DNA of 64,000 bases from Epiperipatus broadwayi (GCA_028023455.1 JAQFVV010012402.1:14068483-14132482); one strand, 5' to 3'. Positions 11,596 to 25,170 are shown, counted from the stretch's first letter. Program-made: numbers and translations. Notes: generated by a model not told the origin, from the letters alone.

Positions 11596-11686
11596 GCATT
11601 GGTGGCTTAGCGGTTAGCATAGCTGCCTTCCAAGCAGCAGCCTGGGTTCGCTTCTCGGTCATTGCTTTGACATATATATATATATA
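11596..11686 (+). mobile_element. SINE with tRNA-Gly(TCC)-like head
   Basis: Bases 11596-11665 fold as a tRNA: acceptor GCATTGG with TCATTGC, an A box GGCTTAGCGGTT, anticodon stem GCTGC with GCAGC around the loop CTTCCAA (anticodon TCC), and a B box GGGTTCGCTTC. Acceptor mismatches, the trailing TTTGACATATATA and a sister copy with the same tail at 58070 argue for a SINE rather than a working tRNA gene. Confidence 0.7.
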
Positions 11687-12134
11687 AAACATTAATCACT
11701 TGTTATAAAATAATAATTAAACTTTGATATTTAAAATTATTGATTATATGATTTGAAAAGGAGACTTCATTTATAACAATATGCTAAAGAATTAAATTAA
11801 TTTTAATGTAATTTTATATTTTTTATGTAAATATCTAAGTTACATACTTATATTATTTGTTCATTTATTAAATTTGTTTTAAAAAAACAACAACACTATT
11901 TTGTTTTAAATTTTAGGTACTTTATACTTAAAAATTATTTATTAGGTCTCAATGATTGAAATTTATGTACATTTTCTGACTTTAACTGGAGAGAAATAAA
12001 ATACCTTTAAGAAATGGAAATGGCACATGAAACTAAATTTATCGTTTGCTATATATTTATATTTCCACATATTTGACACATACCTGAGAGAATGCATCCT
12101 ACTAAATATAGTATACATCCCCCCCCCTCTCTCG

Positions 12135-12400
12135 ATGAAAGCAAACTACCTTTTACATATGCAATATGAATAGTCAGCATTCCCCAATCAATAAATATTT
12201 TAAAATACAGATGGCCACTCATACTTAGAACTTACTTATTTTTTCTACATATGTATGATCATGTGTATCAGTAATATGAAATAGTGTGAATAGTTGAAGG
12301 TTGCTTGAAAGTCTGAGTTCAAATCCCCTATATATATATATATATATACTGAGTTCAATGCCCCTATATATATATATATATATACTGAGGAATGCCAAAA
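12135..12400 (-). repeat. Fragment of the 8.2 kb repeat family with a local duplication
   Basis: Contains CATGTGTATCAGT and CTTGAAAGTCTGAGTTCAAATCCCC, shared with the units at 8216-9540. The end CTGAGTTCAATGCCCC plus a (TA)n run occurs twice in a row at about 12311-12386, a small tandem duplication of about 40 bases. Confidence 0.5.
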
Positions 12401-12780
12401 AGCTTGAAATCCATCTGGGGATAAGGATATTCTGAAAAGCTTGTTAAAAGCTATTGGCATATTCATTATATAACATTTGTAACACAAGCTTATTAAATTG
12501 TCACATAATACAGGACTTGACTTTTTTGCTATATACATATGCTTGCTGCAAAAATTAATTGAAAAATTAGACTGGAAAAAAAACATGAATTTGTAAAAAT
12601 GTTTATAATTAAAGCTAAAATGTGTAAGACATCTTTAAATCACTTATTGCGATCCAAAGACCTGACCAGAATCTTTCAACAGAGACACAATCAAATAGAA
12701 GAAAATTCATCATTCCAGTAAAATGATGGGTAATGGAAGTTTATAATTATTTTTCATTAATGTATGTTTTAAATAAATGT

Positions 12781-12959
12781 ATCTGGATATTAATTTACAT
12801 ACTGTAACTGAAGTTTAAAATTTATATATGTGCTAGAGACAATCTCTAATTTCAAAAATGGTTAGTTATAATCCTTATTGTATTTATCTGAAATGGATGG
12901 TGTCAAAGTTGTGAGTGGAGGAAGTTTGACAATGGTAAATGAAAATATAGTAATTTACA
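12781..12959. mobile_element. Partial copy of the palindromic MITE seen at 32411
   Basis: Shares CTTATTGTATTTATCTGAAATG, GGAGGAAGTTTGAC and the GGTAAATGAAAAT end with 32411-32692, but keeps only the right arm and the central part. One end is therefore lost. Confidence 0.6.
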
Positions 12960-14730
12960 AACCAATGGTTGTATGATTAGGGATAGAGTAGATATAGGTC
13001 AGCTATTTAAAAGAAAAATTCTAAGCTGAATTAGAATCTGACTTTTCTTCAGAGTAAGATTAATACTATGGTCTGTCTAGACATATATAAAGGGCTTGTA
13101 AAAGGAGGGTCTCATTTTTAGACATTAAATTTATCCACATTACTATTACATAAAGAAAAATAGTTGGTGTAATTTTCTCAAATGTTGTTATTTCTTGATG
13201 TATATATCTTTGCTTGATGATTTCTAATGCAAGGGAAAATAAATCTTTTTAAAAACTAACTAAATACCTTGAAAAACAAATGAGTTAATCATTTTCAGCA
13301 TCAAGAATGAAACTTTGAGTGTTTCATATTGTAATGAATTAATAGAGGATTTCTTAAATAAACAAGGAAAAAGTTTAACTTAGAAATACTGTTAAACAAT
13401 TTTGATGAGTTGAACCATTTTAGTTATTTATTTATGGATCATCTTTTATGAATTTTATATTGTTATTGAAAATTTAGTTACCAGTAAATTATGTTTAGTT
13501 TAACAAAACAATTATTTATCTTGGTTTATGTTTTACCATATAATAAATATAGCTTTCTAACAATAAGATTCAAAAACATTCTACAATTTCCTATGGATTA
13601 ATTTTTGACCCACATTCTGCAAGTACATATTGTATTTTCACGCTTATGAACATACTAAATTATATCCAAACTAAATGTTTATAATTTATGATTCTAAGCA
13701 AATTTACATTTGCTAAGACAAAATTTATATACACTGCAAGAGCTCAATAATTTATAATTATAAAATTTTTTGTATATCTTTAAATTATTTTTGATTATAA
13801 GAAACATGAATCAAATAATAAATCAGTAAGCTGAACTTCTCATATCACAATAATTTTTAAAAAATGTCAGCCATAGAATATCAATTAAATTACTTACAGT
13901 GAATTATTGATCTATATTGCTAAAGTTTGCAATACTTGCTTTTTACAAATCTTATTTTGTTTTAAAAATAAGCTCGGTGCTAATAATGACAGAAGAACCT
14001 TGTGGTGTAAAAGTTGTGCATTACTCTGTCATCTACAATTTAGACTTAATCTGAAATAATATTTGGAAATACTTTTCCAAGTTCAAATTAGATAGCTGGC
14101 TCATAACCAACTCAATAAATAATACAATATTGGTATCTAGTTTTTTTAGTTAGAGTATAAAACCAAAAATGGAAGACAGACTAAAATCTTCACCACCAGA
14201 AAAATTATAAGACTAATGAATAAAGCCTTTTCTTCCATAAGTAACTGTGGGTTTGTGTGGGTTTCTTAAAGGCCTTACCCATTATTAATAACAGTGAAAA
14301 TAAAGATTCCATTATGTTAAGTATATGAAGCAAATATCCTTACATTAAAAGTGTCATATTTAATGATTAAAGTATTAAGCCATGGACAAATTTTTTCTTA
14401 ATACTTCTTCTGAAAAGATAAAAAGATCTTTCATGAAATTTTGTTAATAATAAAAACCTATATCTAAGCCTTTGACTTTAAAATCTGTTCTTAATCCATA
14501 ATTTAATTTTAAAAATGTAACAAAAAAGTATTATAATGTCATTTACAGGTAACCACAATATTAGTGATAAGAATTTCATAACAAAAAAGATTTAGTTTAA
14601 ATTTTTTTATTATTATGGTCTCTTTTTTATTTTAAAGATAGCAACATTAATCTATCAAGTATTGTTAATAACAATATTGTTCAATATGATGTAGTATATC
14701 ACATGGTGACAATTTTTTATGCTTAAACAA

Positions 14731-14880
14731 GCTGTTTACACAGAGGCAAAACTCTCAATAAAGTATCACCACTCAGTGCAAGCCAGAATAATCAATGGAT
14801 TCAGGAAAGTTTGTTCATAAAATCCCTATCTAATGCCTACTCATCCAATATCCCAGACTAATTTCTAGCTTGTGGCTTTC
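14731..14880. mobile_element. Single arm of the ACTCTCCATACAGTA MITE family
   Basis: Starts ACACAGAGGCAAAACTCTC and continues through CCTACTCATCCAATATCCC as in 10044-10425. I see no matching right arm within the next 600 bases. An 88-codon minus-strand frame at 14830-15096 overlaps it and has no recognisable domain. Confidence 0.6.
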
Positions 14881-17142
14881 ATCAGTGAAGTGAATATTGA
14901 ATTTTTTTTCCAAGTCAAAAACAGACTTGAACTTTTTTTTAGAAAGAAAGCCTATAGATACTTCAATTAGCAATACAATAATAATTGGTAGTGGAGAGCT
15001 AGCAAATTTAGCTAGGGAATAAAGATCACATGTTAATTTGGGCTGATCAGATGTGATAACTGCAAATATATGATCATAAAATGCTGCTGTTGCCATTACT
15101 GATGGGGAAGTGCTGAATCCATGATTACCTTTACTTTTGATACTAAGTTAGCAACTATATGATTTAGTTATCTTAACTGCTATCTGTGGGTATCTGAATT
15201 TTTGGAAAAAAAAGTATGATCTATTCAAAAATACAACTTGAGTTGAAATATAGACTGGTTTTTTCCCCCCTCAATTAGATGATCATATACAATCTAATTA
15301 AATATTCAATATTAGCCAATAAATGGTTATACAGCTATTCTTATCTAGAAGGTAATCAAGAATAGAAACTGCTTTAATCTTTACCATCCTACAATTGGCT
15401 AGCTTGGTAATGCTTAAGTCATTCATCATTTCTTTGTAGTAGCTTCAGATCCTTGTTTTATCTTTTCATCTACAATAAACATTTTTTCTTACGAATTTTT
15501 CTTATTGAAAATTTTTTACTTGCTAGCATATATTCAAATTTAAAAAAACTTCTTTTGGTTAAATGAATAATAAAGGAAATTTTTTTTTTATCACTAAAAT
15601 TATCCTTATAAATAATACATCTTCATTGCTCATTTTTAAACACTTAATTTTAATTAGTCTGTAACTACTTTTTAAATTTATCTTAATTTAATAAAATCAT
15701 GCTTTTTTATTATCTAGAATTAAATTTATGTATTTAAAAAAATTTAAATACTGTTTTGCAAATAATTTAAGTAGTGTCACAATTTATACAAGAGATGCAC
15801 TGCTGGCATATTTTGCAATTCTTTGCCTCTGCATTTATATATATGTTTAGATCATTTTAAATATTTTCCTATATGTTTTATTGCAGTAATAGAGAGGTAG
15901 ATTCTAGAATGCAAGATATAAGAACCTTAACTAGCACTTCTAATGTTTAAACTTCAAATAAACTCCTAAGCAGCAAACCATTTGATTACTATAACTAAAC
16001 ATCTTATTAGTTTTGAAACAGTAGAGATCAAGCTTGATAGAAGATCAATAGATGTCAGTACAAGCAGATTTCCATGACTGGTGTTAAGATAATTGGCAAT
16101 ACTTTGGTAGATAATGCTCTCCTTATTAAATAACCATTTTTTATTGATTTTATATTATTTAAAGTAAAAAAAAATCTATTAATTTGCTAATCTTTGAATC
16201 TAAATCAATTTGTCTGTATAGTTAAACTTCTACTATACATTTCTGTTATCTCAGTTATAGGCTATCCACAGACAAAAATATGACTTCTACGAAAAATATG
16301 ACATATTCTAAAATAAAGTATTGCATGATCTTATACAGTATTTAGTAGTCATTAGATGTCAGTGACCTCCCTCTAATGCAGATTGTAAAGTTAAAAATAT
16401 CTCATCTTTATTTTTGTGTTTGCAATTAAGATATTACTAAACAGCATATAAATAAAAACATGCAAAAACTACAACACAATTTGGTTATGCAAATGCTACA
16501 AGTGGTATATTATACTGCTCCTTAAGATGTATTTCTTTTATATAAATATTGTGATAATTTTGATTTTTTTTACTATAAACATATTTACAATAAATAGTAA
16601 AATTATTGTATAAATTTTTTTAAAAAATATAGCCATCACAAAAATGAAAAAATAAAATTATTTTTGTTAACTTGGTTCAATTAATTGCCTTTTTATAATG
16701 AATTATTATAATGAAATAAATTTGCTTTTTATTATTGTTGTCATTAATTATAATGTTTTATAATATTTGGTTTAAAAAATAGCAAAAAAAAAAAGCTGTC
16801 ATTTGAAAAAGATGAAAAAAAAATCCAGCTGCTTGGACTACAAATGGTATCAGATATTGCGCTATCTGAAAGGGACAGTATAAAATTTTAATTACATGAA
16901 CTAAATTCAGACTAATTCAACTTTTGCAAAAGAGATACATACTTAGGAAGATAGTGAGAGGGACATCTGTTCAATAAAAAATAAAATGAAATTAAGATAT
17001 TTGAAAATGATGTCAATATAATATACCACTTGTAGCTATCTTAAAACACTTTATGTAAATCTTCTGTATATACATATCATACATGTTTATTTTTACAAGA
17101 AATAAAAGAAAGTTTCCAAACTGCATTACAATTTGTACTTGC

Positions 17143-17230
17143 CTTTGAAATTTCATTTTACCATCATCAAAATTACATCCTGTAAGTTTATGTTGAAAAT
17201 ATATTTTAGTATTTGGATGATTTTCTGCAA
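17143..17230 (-). CDS. KMO: Kynurenine 3-monooxygenase, internal exon 2 of 3 seen
   Basis: On the minus strand an acceptor ATATTTTAG is followed by 88 coding bases that encode AENHPNTKIYFQHKLTGCNF and DDGKMKFQ. This matches the AAEKYPNVKxxFxHxL segment of animal KMO between the substrate-side helix and the GD motif. It enters in phase 1 (completing a codon begun with G) and leaves in phase 2. The donor is AAAG/GCAAGT, a GC-AG intron with otherwise perfect donor consensus. No stop or shift. Only the join with both neighbours gives a continuous KMO frame, which is strong support. Confidence 0.88.
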
Positions 17231-18410
17231 CTAAAATATATATATAATAACTAGTTAAAAATATATTTCATATCAAAATACATGTTTAAATATATAAGAA
17301 TTTTGTAGATTTATCTTTTCACATATATTTTCTATTAAAGTTAACATTGGAGCAAAACTTCACTCTCTTTGCTCTATTCCAAAGTTATCTATTGTAAGTC
17401 TGAATAATCAAAAAATATCAAATAGTAATATCACAAATACACCATCAGACATCTTTAAGTTAACTTATTGTATCAATATATTTTATATCTATATGTGCAT
17501 TTTATAGGTGGATTTAATGAAACTTTGAATAGATGGACCTGGAATACAAGAAATTGAATGAAGTACTGCGCTTATAATGGACTTTGAAAATAAGTATAAA
17601 CAAATCATATGATATTTTGTTCAGTATATATTATTGGTATTTAATTAATATTTTAAGCATTTTCCATTAGCAATAGCATAGCATATTTTATAAAGTACTA
17701 TATTGATATGTAGAAAATTCTAATTCATCATGACTTTTATTTTTTTAAGATGTGCAGCTATTGTTCTAGAAATACATCCTGCCTGGAAGATAATCCAATA
17801 ATCAGAAAATAGTTTAGCATATCTAAATTATGGGTTACATTTTCATTTGCTTTCTTGACTTACTGTGTAACTTTAAAACAAATTGTTGTGAAGTAAAGAA
17901 TAAACTGAAAGATCATACAGTAGTTTATTTTTAGAAATGTATATGAAATATTAATAACATATATAGCAAGAAAGGAAGTTCTAGACTTATCCTTAAAAAT
18001 AGAATCACAGCTGATGTCAACTAGTTATTAATAATATACTATGGTGAAAGACAAGTTTGAATATGCTAACATTAATTTTTTCAGATTTGGAATGTTTAAA
18101 AATGGAAAACCCCTTCTTGTCTTGAGTATTTGTTGAACACTATGCCATAATCAGATTTTGTTCAATATAGAAGGATCAAAACTAATTTCAAAAAACGTTA
18201 ACATGTTTCAGCATAATGTACAGGTAGATAAAAAGATTTAAATCTGGCACATTGGGAGAGTGGGGAAAACCAATCAGTGCTCAAAAAATAATAGTAAATC
18301 ATATTTACTTTTACTTAAAGAGAATATTATTTTATTAAATACATTATCTTTATATTATTAAATGGCTCAAAATACAAAAAAAAAAAGCAGATAAATAAAA
18401 TAAATGATTA

Positions 18411-18496
18411 TTAAACAGGCAAAACTCTGCATACAGTAGTGCCACTCTGTGCCAACCAGAGTAATCAATGGTGATCATGTGATGTTTAGTGGTTTA
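18411..18496. mobile_element. Internally deleted MITE (ACTCTCCATACAGTA family)
   Basis: The left arm AAACAGGCAAAACTCTGCATACAGTAGTGCCAC runs to ATCAATGG and then jumps to the flanking phrase TGATCATGTGATGTTTAGTGG that in other copies lies beyond the right end. The core and right arm are gone. Confidence 0.6.
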
Positions 18497-19121
18497 ATAA
18501 ATGATTATTCTTTGTATAACTGATAGTCACATTCAAGATAAAAATAGCTGAACTATTGGATGATTTGAAGGACAAAATTATGATTGGCTGAAAGTTTTTG
18601 GGAGAGAGAAATTTATTATTGATTTTTTAGTTAATAATAAAGATAATCTATTATTTAAATTAAATATATTACAATATTATGTAAGAAGAAAATTGTATAA
18701 TACCATTAGATATTTAGAAATAATGTGATTTAAAAAGTAGAATAACCTGCAATAACATAGCTTGGAGGTAATATTATCAAGTTGCATGTTTGAATTCATA
18801 GCTTGGTGTCATTATTTGTATGTAAATAGAGTATGAATTAAAAGACTTATGAAGAAAATATGTATAAACACTGCAGTGTGGAAAGAAGTATGTTGCAATA
18901 AATAGTGAAAACTAAAAAAAAAAGTAAGAAATTAAAAAATTAAATTGCTACACTAATGAAAAAATAAAAAGGTTTATATTATTACAGCTTTGATATAGAA
19001 AAAAGAGAGAGAATATTTAAAGGCCTAGAAAATTTTTCATTGGATATCAAGAAATAAGAAGCATTCTAATCATAAAATATTTTAAAAAAACTATAATGTA
19101 CATTTTAATAAATATTAAAAA

Positions 19122-19285
19122 TATAATATATATATATATATAATGGTAATTAACTGTTATGTACAGTCTTTCAATCTGCAGAAGTACAGCAGTTGACAAG
19201 AGTTAAGGAATTAACTGAAAGTACTTCTGGAATTGAAAGATTTATATAATAATTAATTACCATTATATATATATATATATATTAT
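19122..19285. mobile_element. Small palindromic element with TA ends
   Basis: Arms TATATAATGGTAATTAA plus TCTTTCAAT and CAGAAGTAC are mirrored by GTACTTCTG, ATTGAAAGA and TTAATTACCATTATATA. Loop about 35 bases. Looks like a short MITE of the TA-targeting kind. Confidence 0.55.
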
Positions 19286-20523
19286 AACCTACATTCCCAA
19301 TACCTCTCATATACATTACATGAGTGAAATGCCCAGGCGCCAATTCTATTAATGAATAGAACAATATAATAAGATATATAATACAAAATTATTACTGAGA
19401 CTCTATATTTAAGTTTATGTTCAGCTCAGCTCAGTGGGAGGCTATAGACAGTTCATAAGATATATTAAAATAAATGAATAAAAGAAGAAATATTACAAAA
19501 CATTCAATATAATGTAAATTCCTTTGTTAATTAATTGTATGATAAAGAATCATAATGTTTATTTGGTACAGTCTATTAAAATATACTTTAAACTTAATTT
19601 CTTCCTTCATCCAAGTATAACATATACCAGCTTGCTATAATTATATTCCTAAACAATTCTATGACTTGGCATATCATAATCTAAACATCTACTTTAATGC
19701 CAATCAAGAAATAAACAATAAGATCTCAGGGAATTTAATAAACACAGTTGAATTAAATAAATACATTGGCCCATAAGTTATAATTTTAAAGTATGATAAA
19801 TGTAATGAAACAAATTGACTAAAATATTTTACTGTGTTTCAATAATAAGATAATGACAGAGATAGGGTATTTTAATCTCATATCATCATCTAACAAATAT
19901 ACTAACTTGGCAACCTTCCTAATACGTTTGTCCAATGGCAAATGTTCTTTATAATGTTTGGATTAAGAAAAACAATATTGTCAGACACTAGCAAATTTAA
20001 TATTATAACTCTAAAATAATATATCTATTTTGTAATAGATTTGTGAAATGTGGAGATGTGGAAATGGAAAACACGAATGTACACAAGAATAACTCAAGAC
20101 ACAGTTTTTAAGATTTTAAATAACTAAAACAAATCATTTATTACAATAAAATAAACTTGGTTTAACATGATATTTACAAATGGACTATTTGTCTTACAGA
20201 TTTTTAAATTATCAAATAAACTTTGAGCATCAGTTTGGGATTATCCCTACTATCAAAGCAAATTAATAACAAAACTTAAATATCCTGACTTCGAACACAT
20301 GCTTTGCCTACATGTTTCATCTACATGACAATAAATAAATAACATGTTATATTATTAGCACAAAGAGGATATTACTCTTGATTAACAAAATAAATCAAAT
20401 TAATTATATTTGGCTCTCAACAAAGCAACTTTCTCTAATTGACTAAATAATCACTTTCAATTACGTATACCTTTCATGCATAGCAACAAAATCATGTTTA
20501 TTCTAATGATTTGATGATTTATA

Positions 20524-20662
20524 ACCTTTATTTAAATAAATACACTGTATTTTAAAATATTTATTTCCCGTTTTAATCTCAATATTTTATACTTCTATTT
20601 AAATGAATGTAATGTATTTCAAAAGCATTTATTTCTCATTTTAATTTCAATTATTCTATACT
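20524..20662. repeat. Two tandem copies of a unit of about 66 bases
   Basis: TTTAAATAAATACACTGTATTTTAAAA... and TTTAAATGAATGTAATGTATTTCAAAA... each continue with ATTTATTTC, CGTTTTAAT or CATTTTAAT and TTTCAAT/CTCAAT, then ATTxTATACTT. They lie just left of the 28-base minisatellite and may belong to the same unit of DNA. Confidence 0.55.
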
Positions 20663-20883
20663 TTATATATGCGATATTATTTATATTACGTGTGTGTGTG
20701 CATGTTCAAGCAGCAACAATATAAAACAATCTTTTCTATAAACTCTCCATTCATTAAGAAGATATCATACAATTATTTTTGTTATATTTGCACTTATGAC
20801 TGTGCCAATGTTATATCTGCAAGTCATACTGTGCGGTCAGCAAATAACGTTATACATTTCCCACACTGTTCTTTTCCAACGAG

Positions 20884-21120
20884 TGCTCTCCAACGAATTG
20901 GTCTGCAACAAAGCTCTCCAACGAATTGGTCTGCAATGAATGCTCTCCAACGAATTGGTCTGCAATGAAGCTCTCCAACAAATTGGTCTGCAATCTCTCT
21001 GCTGAATTGGTCTGCAATGAATGCTCTCCAACGAATTGGTCTGCCACGAAGCTCTCCAAACAAATTGGTCTGCAATGAAGCTCTCCAATGAATTGGTCTG
21101 CAACAAAGCTCTCCAAAAAA
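20884..21120. repeat. Minisatellite, 28-29-base unit, about 8-9 copies
   Basis: Unit GCTCTCCAACGAATTGGTCTG with CAATGAA or CAACAAA between copies. Copy 5 is interrupted by CTCTCTGCTG. The array is far less AT-rich than its surroundings and lacks stop codons on the minus strand, which creates three overlapping frames of about 90-100 codons there; these are a by-product of the repeat. Confidence 0.85.
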
Positions 21121-22300
21121 TTCTCTCAATATCTCTGCTCCAGTCTCTTTCAGCTACACCTGTGAACTACATTTCCACTGGGTGCTGATGATTCACCACC
21201 AGCACTGATGCGAGATATCTCTACTTAAATACTGCTTACTCAATACTGCTTGACTGCTCTCTATGTTACACTGCTCGATGTTACCCAGTCTTCTTATCGC
21301 TCTCTGACAACTGCAATGATCAATCAATGCCCTGACCAATAAGGTAATGTCTCTTATCTAGAAACATTTGTAATTAGCAAATATTTCTAGGAATTGTTGA
21401 TCGCCATTATGTCAATGCACTAATTAAATTCCTCAGCTATCAGAGCGCGATCTAAAAATAGCTTTACAAATAAATTCTAGTTTTTTCTGGAGTGCACAAA
21501 CATGTCTGCCATTTTACAAAACACTACAATTTTATTTCGGACAATGTCATAATTCATCAATAAAATAAGACACTAATATTACATCAAGAATTAATCTAAC
21601 AATTTATCTGGCCACCTATTAATTAACATATAGCTATATTTTCATGATTATACATACTATACGTTATAAGGGAATTCTACATGAGGAGCAGATAAACTCT
21701 TACTGAACACTTCTACAATAATTCATCTGATTACAAATACAATGTTGGTGGGGAACCCTTCCTCATCACCAAGAATATAAGAAAAACGTCACAATAACTT
21801 CCTAAACATCATTTAATCATACTTCAACAATAACTCATCTACTTCTAAATACACCAATGGTGGGGACTTTTCCCTCATCACCAGGGCTCTAAGAAAACAT
21901 CACTTAACTTCAAAAAAAAATCATTTAATCATATGCATATAATATAAACTAGGCTCTACTCATGGAAAAACATATACTAAATAAGCAAAATCTTTTATCC
22001 CTACAGACATTATAACGCAATCAGATTTCTTTCTATTCTCATAGCTTTTCTAAATATGGAACATTATAAATACATGCTGGCAGATAAATACATACAGATA
22101 ACCTATTAATCCATTCAACTCAGTAGAATATGACAGCATCTGAAATTTATACATAAAATATTCACAAACTGAACTTTATCAAACAAATATCATAATTGTG
22201 CAAAACAAACACACACCCGCGAACAAAAATATATATAAAATTAACTCTAAATTACACACTACGCAGGCAACATGGTAATTAAATATTGCATTAAGGTATA
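21121..22300 (-). other. Possible solo LTR region next to the minisatellite
   Basis: On the minus strand a CTTATTGGTC (inverted CCAAT) near 21340 and a TATTTAAGTAG near 21225 precede TCAGTGCTGG, like a promoter followed by a start site, with the minisatellite downstream. To the right, 21705-21815 and 21825-21940 are tandem copies of about 118 bases sharing GTGGGGA and CCTCATCACCA. Tandem enhancers plus a TATA element fit an LTR on the minus strand. No LTR ends or coding part are seen, so this is a guess. Confidence 0.35.
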
Positions 22301-24650
22301 ACTTTTAATTCAGAATAAACTTTAGGTTACTTTTAAAATTTAATATTTATAATTATTACGAATGAACTTTCTTTTATATCTTGCAAACTATTTCTATTAT
22401 ACATTCGTTGATTCAAAAAAAGAACAAAATTCTCACTTTGAGATAATAAAGTATGCAAAATAAATATAAACCTCTCTAATAATATATTTAAAAAATATAT
22501 TTCTTTCTTTTATCTTCGTAAAAGAACAATAAGACCTATTTGAACACAATCAATTTTTACCAGCGTATTCCTCATTTGGATATGCTTCGGAGATGGTCTT
22601 GAAGGTCAAAATAACCCAAATTATAAATAAACATAATAATAAATAAGCCTATCTACCTATCATATACATTAATTATGACAAGCAATAAAAAAAAATAAAG
22701 AAACAAAGGTTATTAGTTTTGTAACTTAAAATAAAAGTTCACTTGCAAAGCTCTGTTCTGGGTTTATGAAACAATATGGGACACATTCCAAACTGAATTT
22801 AAATTAAAATAAACTGCTGTAGGATAACAAAACAAATATAATCATGCTTAAATAGGACTCAGCATCTTCAATGTTCATAACAAAGTTATTTGAGTTACTA
22901 TATCATACACAAGCAATCAATTTATCTTCTATTATGATGAAAATATAATAAATTCTCAACTACTGTTGGACAGGAATTATCTCACTTATTCCATTGTAGT
23001 TCTAAATTAAGTACGTAATTATTTTTAGTAGTTTCTTGAATAGCATTTAACACTTTATAATTTATTATACACCTGGTTTATTCTTAAATATTGTCAATTA
23101 AGATACCATAATCTGTTAGTGATTCCACAATTAATAATACTTTGTTTTATATTCCATCTTTATCGAAGAGAACAATAATTACCCGCATTTTTATCCTTCC
23201 ATTCGATTTAAGCAAATACTTAATTTGAAATAGCTCACATTTTATTTCCTTCATTTAAAATACATATTGTTTCCATAAATATCAGACACATAAATATTAT
23301 CATCTCTTTATGGTGAATTTAAACATGGCATGATTTATCAAAATATGCATATCCTTAATTTTATGTTTAATCCTCACAAAGACATAACACGGAAAATAGT
23401 GAAAAATTAAAATATATTCTGTAAAATAGTTCTGCATGCATTTTCCAGATATATTAAAAGACATACGTTGGTTAGTGATACAACAACAATATTCATGCAA
23501 TTTATTCTTATTTAAAATGACAATTAAATGAAGCAATGTAGACTGGACGTTATCAACATACATTTTTAAAAGAAAGCAATAGTTATGAAGAGGTTAATTC
23601 AAAATGTTTAAATTAAGGAGAGTAAAGTAAACTAATGTACCTTTTTTAAAATTTTAGAATTGCATTCTAAAATTAACTTTTCCCATAATAAATTTCTTAA
23701 GATCCTTTCGAAGTTTTATTCCAAAGTCCTTTTTTTTAAAATCAATTTGACTTCAGCAACTGGTTTTAATTTCACAATAATGAGCCACTGTTTACTGGCT
23801 ACAATTACATTACATAATAAGCAAATTTCTACTAGAGATCTTTGTTAAATATCTCTCTTTAACAAAGGTCATTTCCTTCTCAAAGTTACTCCCACACTTC
23901 TCTTCTATCTCAGCTAATTACATATTCAAAAAAAAATCTTCTCTAAAAAAAATCACTTTGATTTTTTAAAACTAAATGAAAACAAAAAAAATAATAATAA
24001 AATAAATAGCTTTGACAAACTTGAAAGAAAAATGAATATTAATTAACGGTTAACAAAAATGGTTAATAATTTATTTAATTTATAAAATAATTCATTGATT
24101 CAAGTATCTATTAATCATTGGAAAGAAATCTATATTTTTTAAATTATTTAAGATAATTACTGTAATTTAAATGTTTTTATTGTGAATATACTATTGTTTG
24201 CTGTTATTAAAAGATGAAAATGAAATGAAACATAATACAGACATATATGCATGCACATGCACTGCAACCTAAATATTAAACTATCTTAACTAAATATAAT
24301 TGAAATGGTTATTAATTGTTGACAAAAGGATAGGTATTAATGAATAAAGGATTTTCTTAAACCATTCAACCAATACTACACTAACTTAAAATAACTTTGC
24401 ATCTTTCTGACAAAATGTATCAATTCCATTAATAAACAACCCCTCTTCCTTACATTAAATACCTCATTAACCACAATAATAATAATAATGAATACTTATA
24501 AAGTGATCAGTCAACTGCATAAGCAATCCATATCTAAGCTTTAAACAATCTCCAGCCAAAAAATTTAAAATTCTAAGGCTATTTCATTTTTTTTTAAATA
24601 TAATATAATTATTTAATGCAGACACAAAGCATTTCAATTCCTTGTGCCCA

Positions 24651-24702
24651 TTCAGATGGTCACAATATATATATATATATATATATATTGTGACCATCTG
24701 AA
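24651..24702. repeat. Perfect hairpin with a TA core
   Basis: TTCAGATGGTCACAA, then (TA)n, then the exact reverse complement TTGTGACCATCTGAA. The 15-base unique arms are perfect. Confidence 0.85.
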
Positions 24703-24705
24703 TAT

Positions 24706-24713
24706 AATCGTTT

Positions 24714-24759
<46 letters not shown>

Positions 24760-24767
24760 AAACGATT
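24706..24767. repeat. Second perfect hairpin with a TA core
   Basis: AATCGTTTTAACTA, a (TA)n core of about 34 bases, then TAGTTAAAACGATT. It begins three bases after the previous hairpin but has unrelated arms. Confidence 0.85.
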
Positions 24768-25170
24768 AAATAATCTACCACAAGGTGATACTCCTTGAAC
24801 AAATCTCAAAAAAAAAAAAAAAAAAAGAAAACAGTGGGAGTTTTACTATTAAATATCAGAGTATTAAATCTGACATTGTGGTTGAACTGTTTCATGCATT
24901 TTTCCACATTGTATTTGTTGTAGTCGACTTGTATAAACTCATTATTATAAATTTCAATATCTCTTTTCTTATTTGACTCATATTTACATAGCCTGTTATT
25001 TCTATAAAAGAAAGATCTTTAATTCTGAAAATTTATATGTCATGCCTTCAACCAACATTCTAATAGGATCCAGTTAAACACAACATTTTAGTTAAATAAA
25101 GCACTGAAGCTGAATTACATCACCTAACATTAATCATGATTCTGATGCAAAAATAGTGAAAACCTGTCTT

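Larger units (their letters stand above)
8065..17142 (-). other. KMO intron of about 9.1 kb
   Basis: Bounded by a GC donor (AAAG/GCAAGT) at 17142-17141 and an AG acceptor at 8066-8065, minus strand. It contains the triple repeat at 8216-9540, MITE copies and two SINEs. Stretches 9541-10043, 10426-11240, 11690-12130, 12960-14730 and 14881-17142 are plain AT-rich DNA in which I see no gene. Confidence 0.8.

Noticed and set aside
11596-11665. tRNA-Gly(TCC) gene
   Set aside because: Acceptor mismatch, weakened T stem, no proper terminator, and the same tail as a dispersed copy at 58070; a SINE is the better call.
14830-15096. 88-codon minus frame
   Set aside because: Overlaps a MITE arm and has no domain.
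20824-21129. Three overlapping minus-strand frames of 88-101 codons
   Set aside because: They are the 28-base minisatellite read in three frames; mutual overlap and perfect periodicity argue against a protein.
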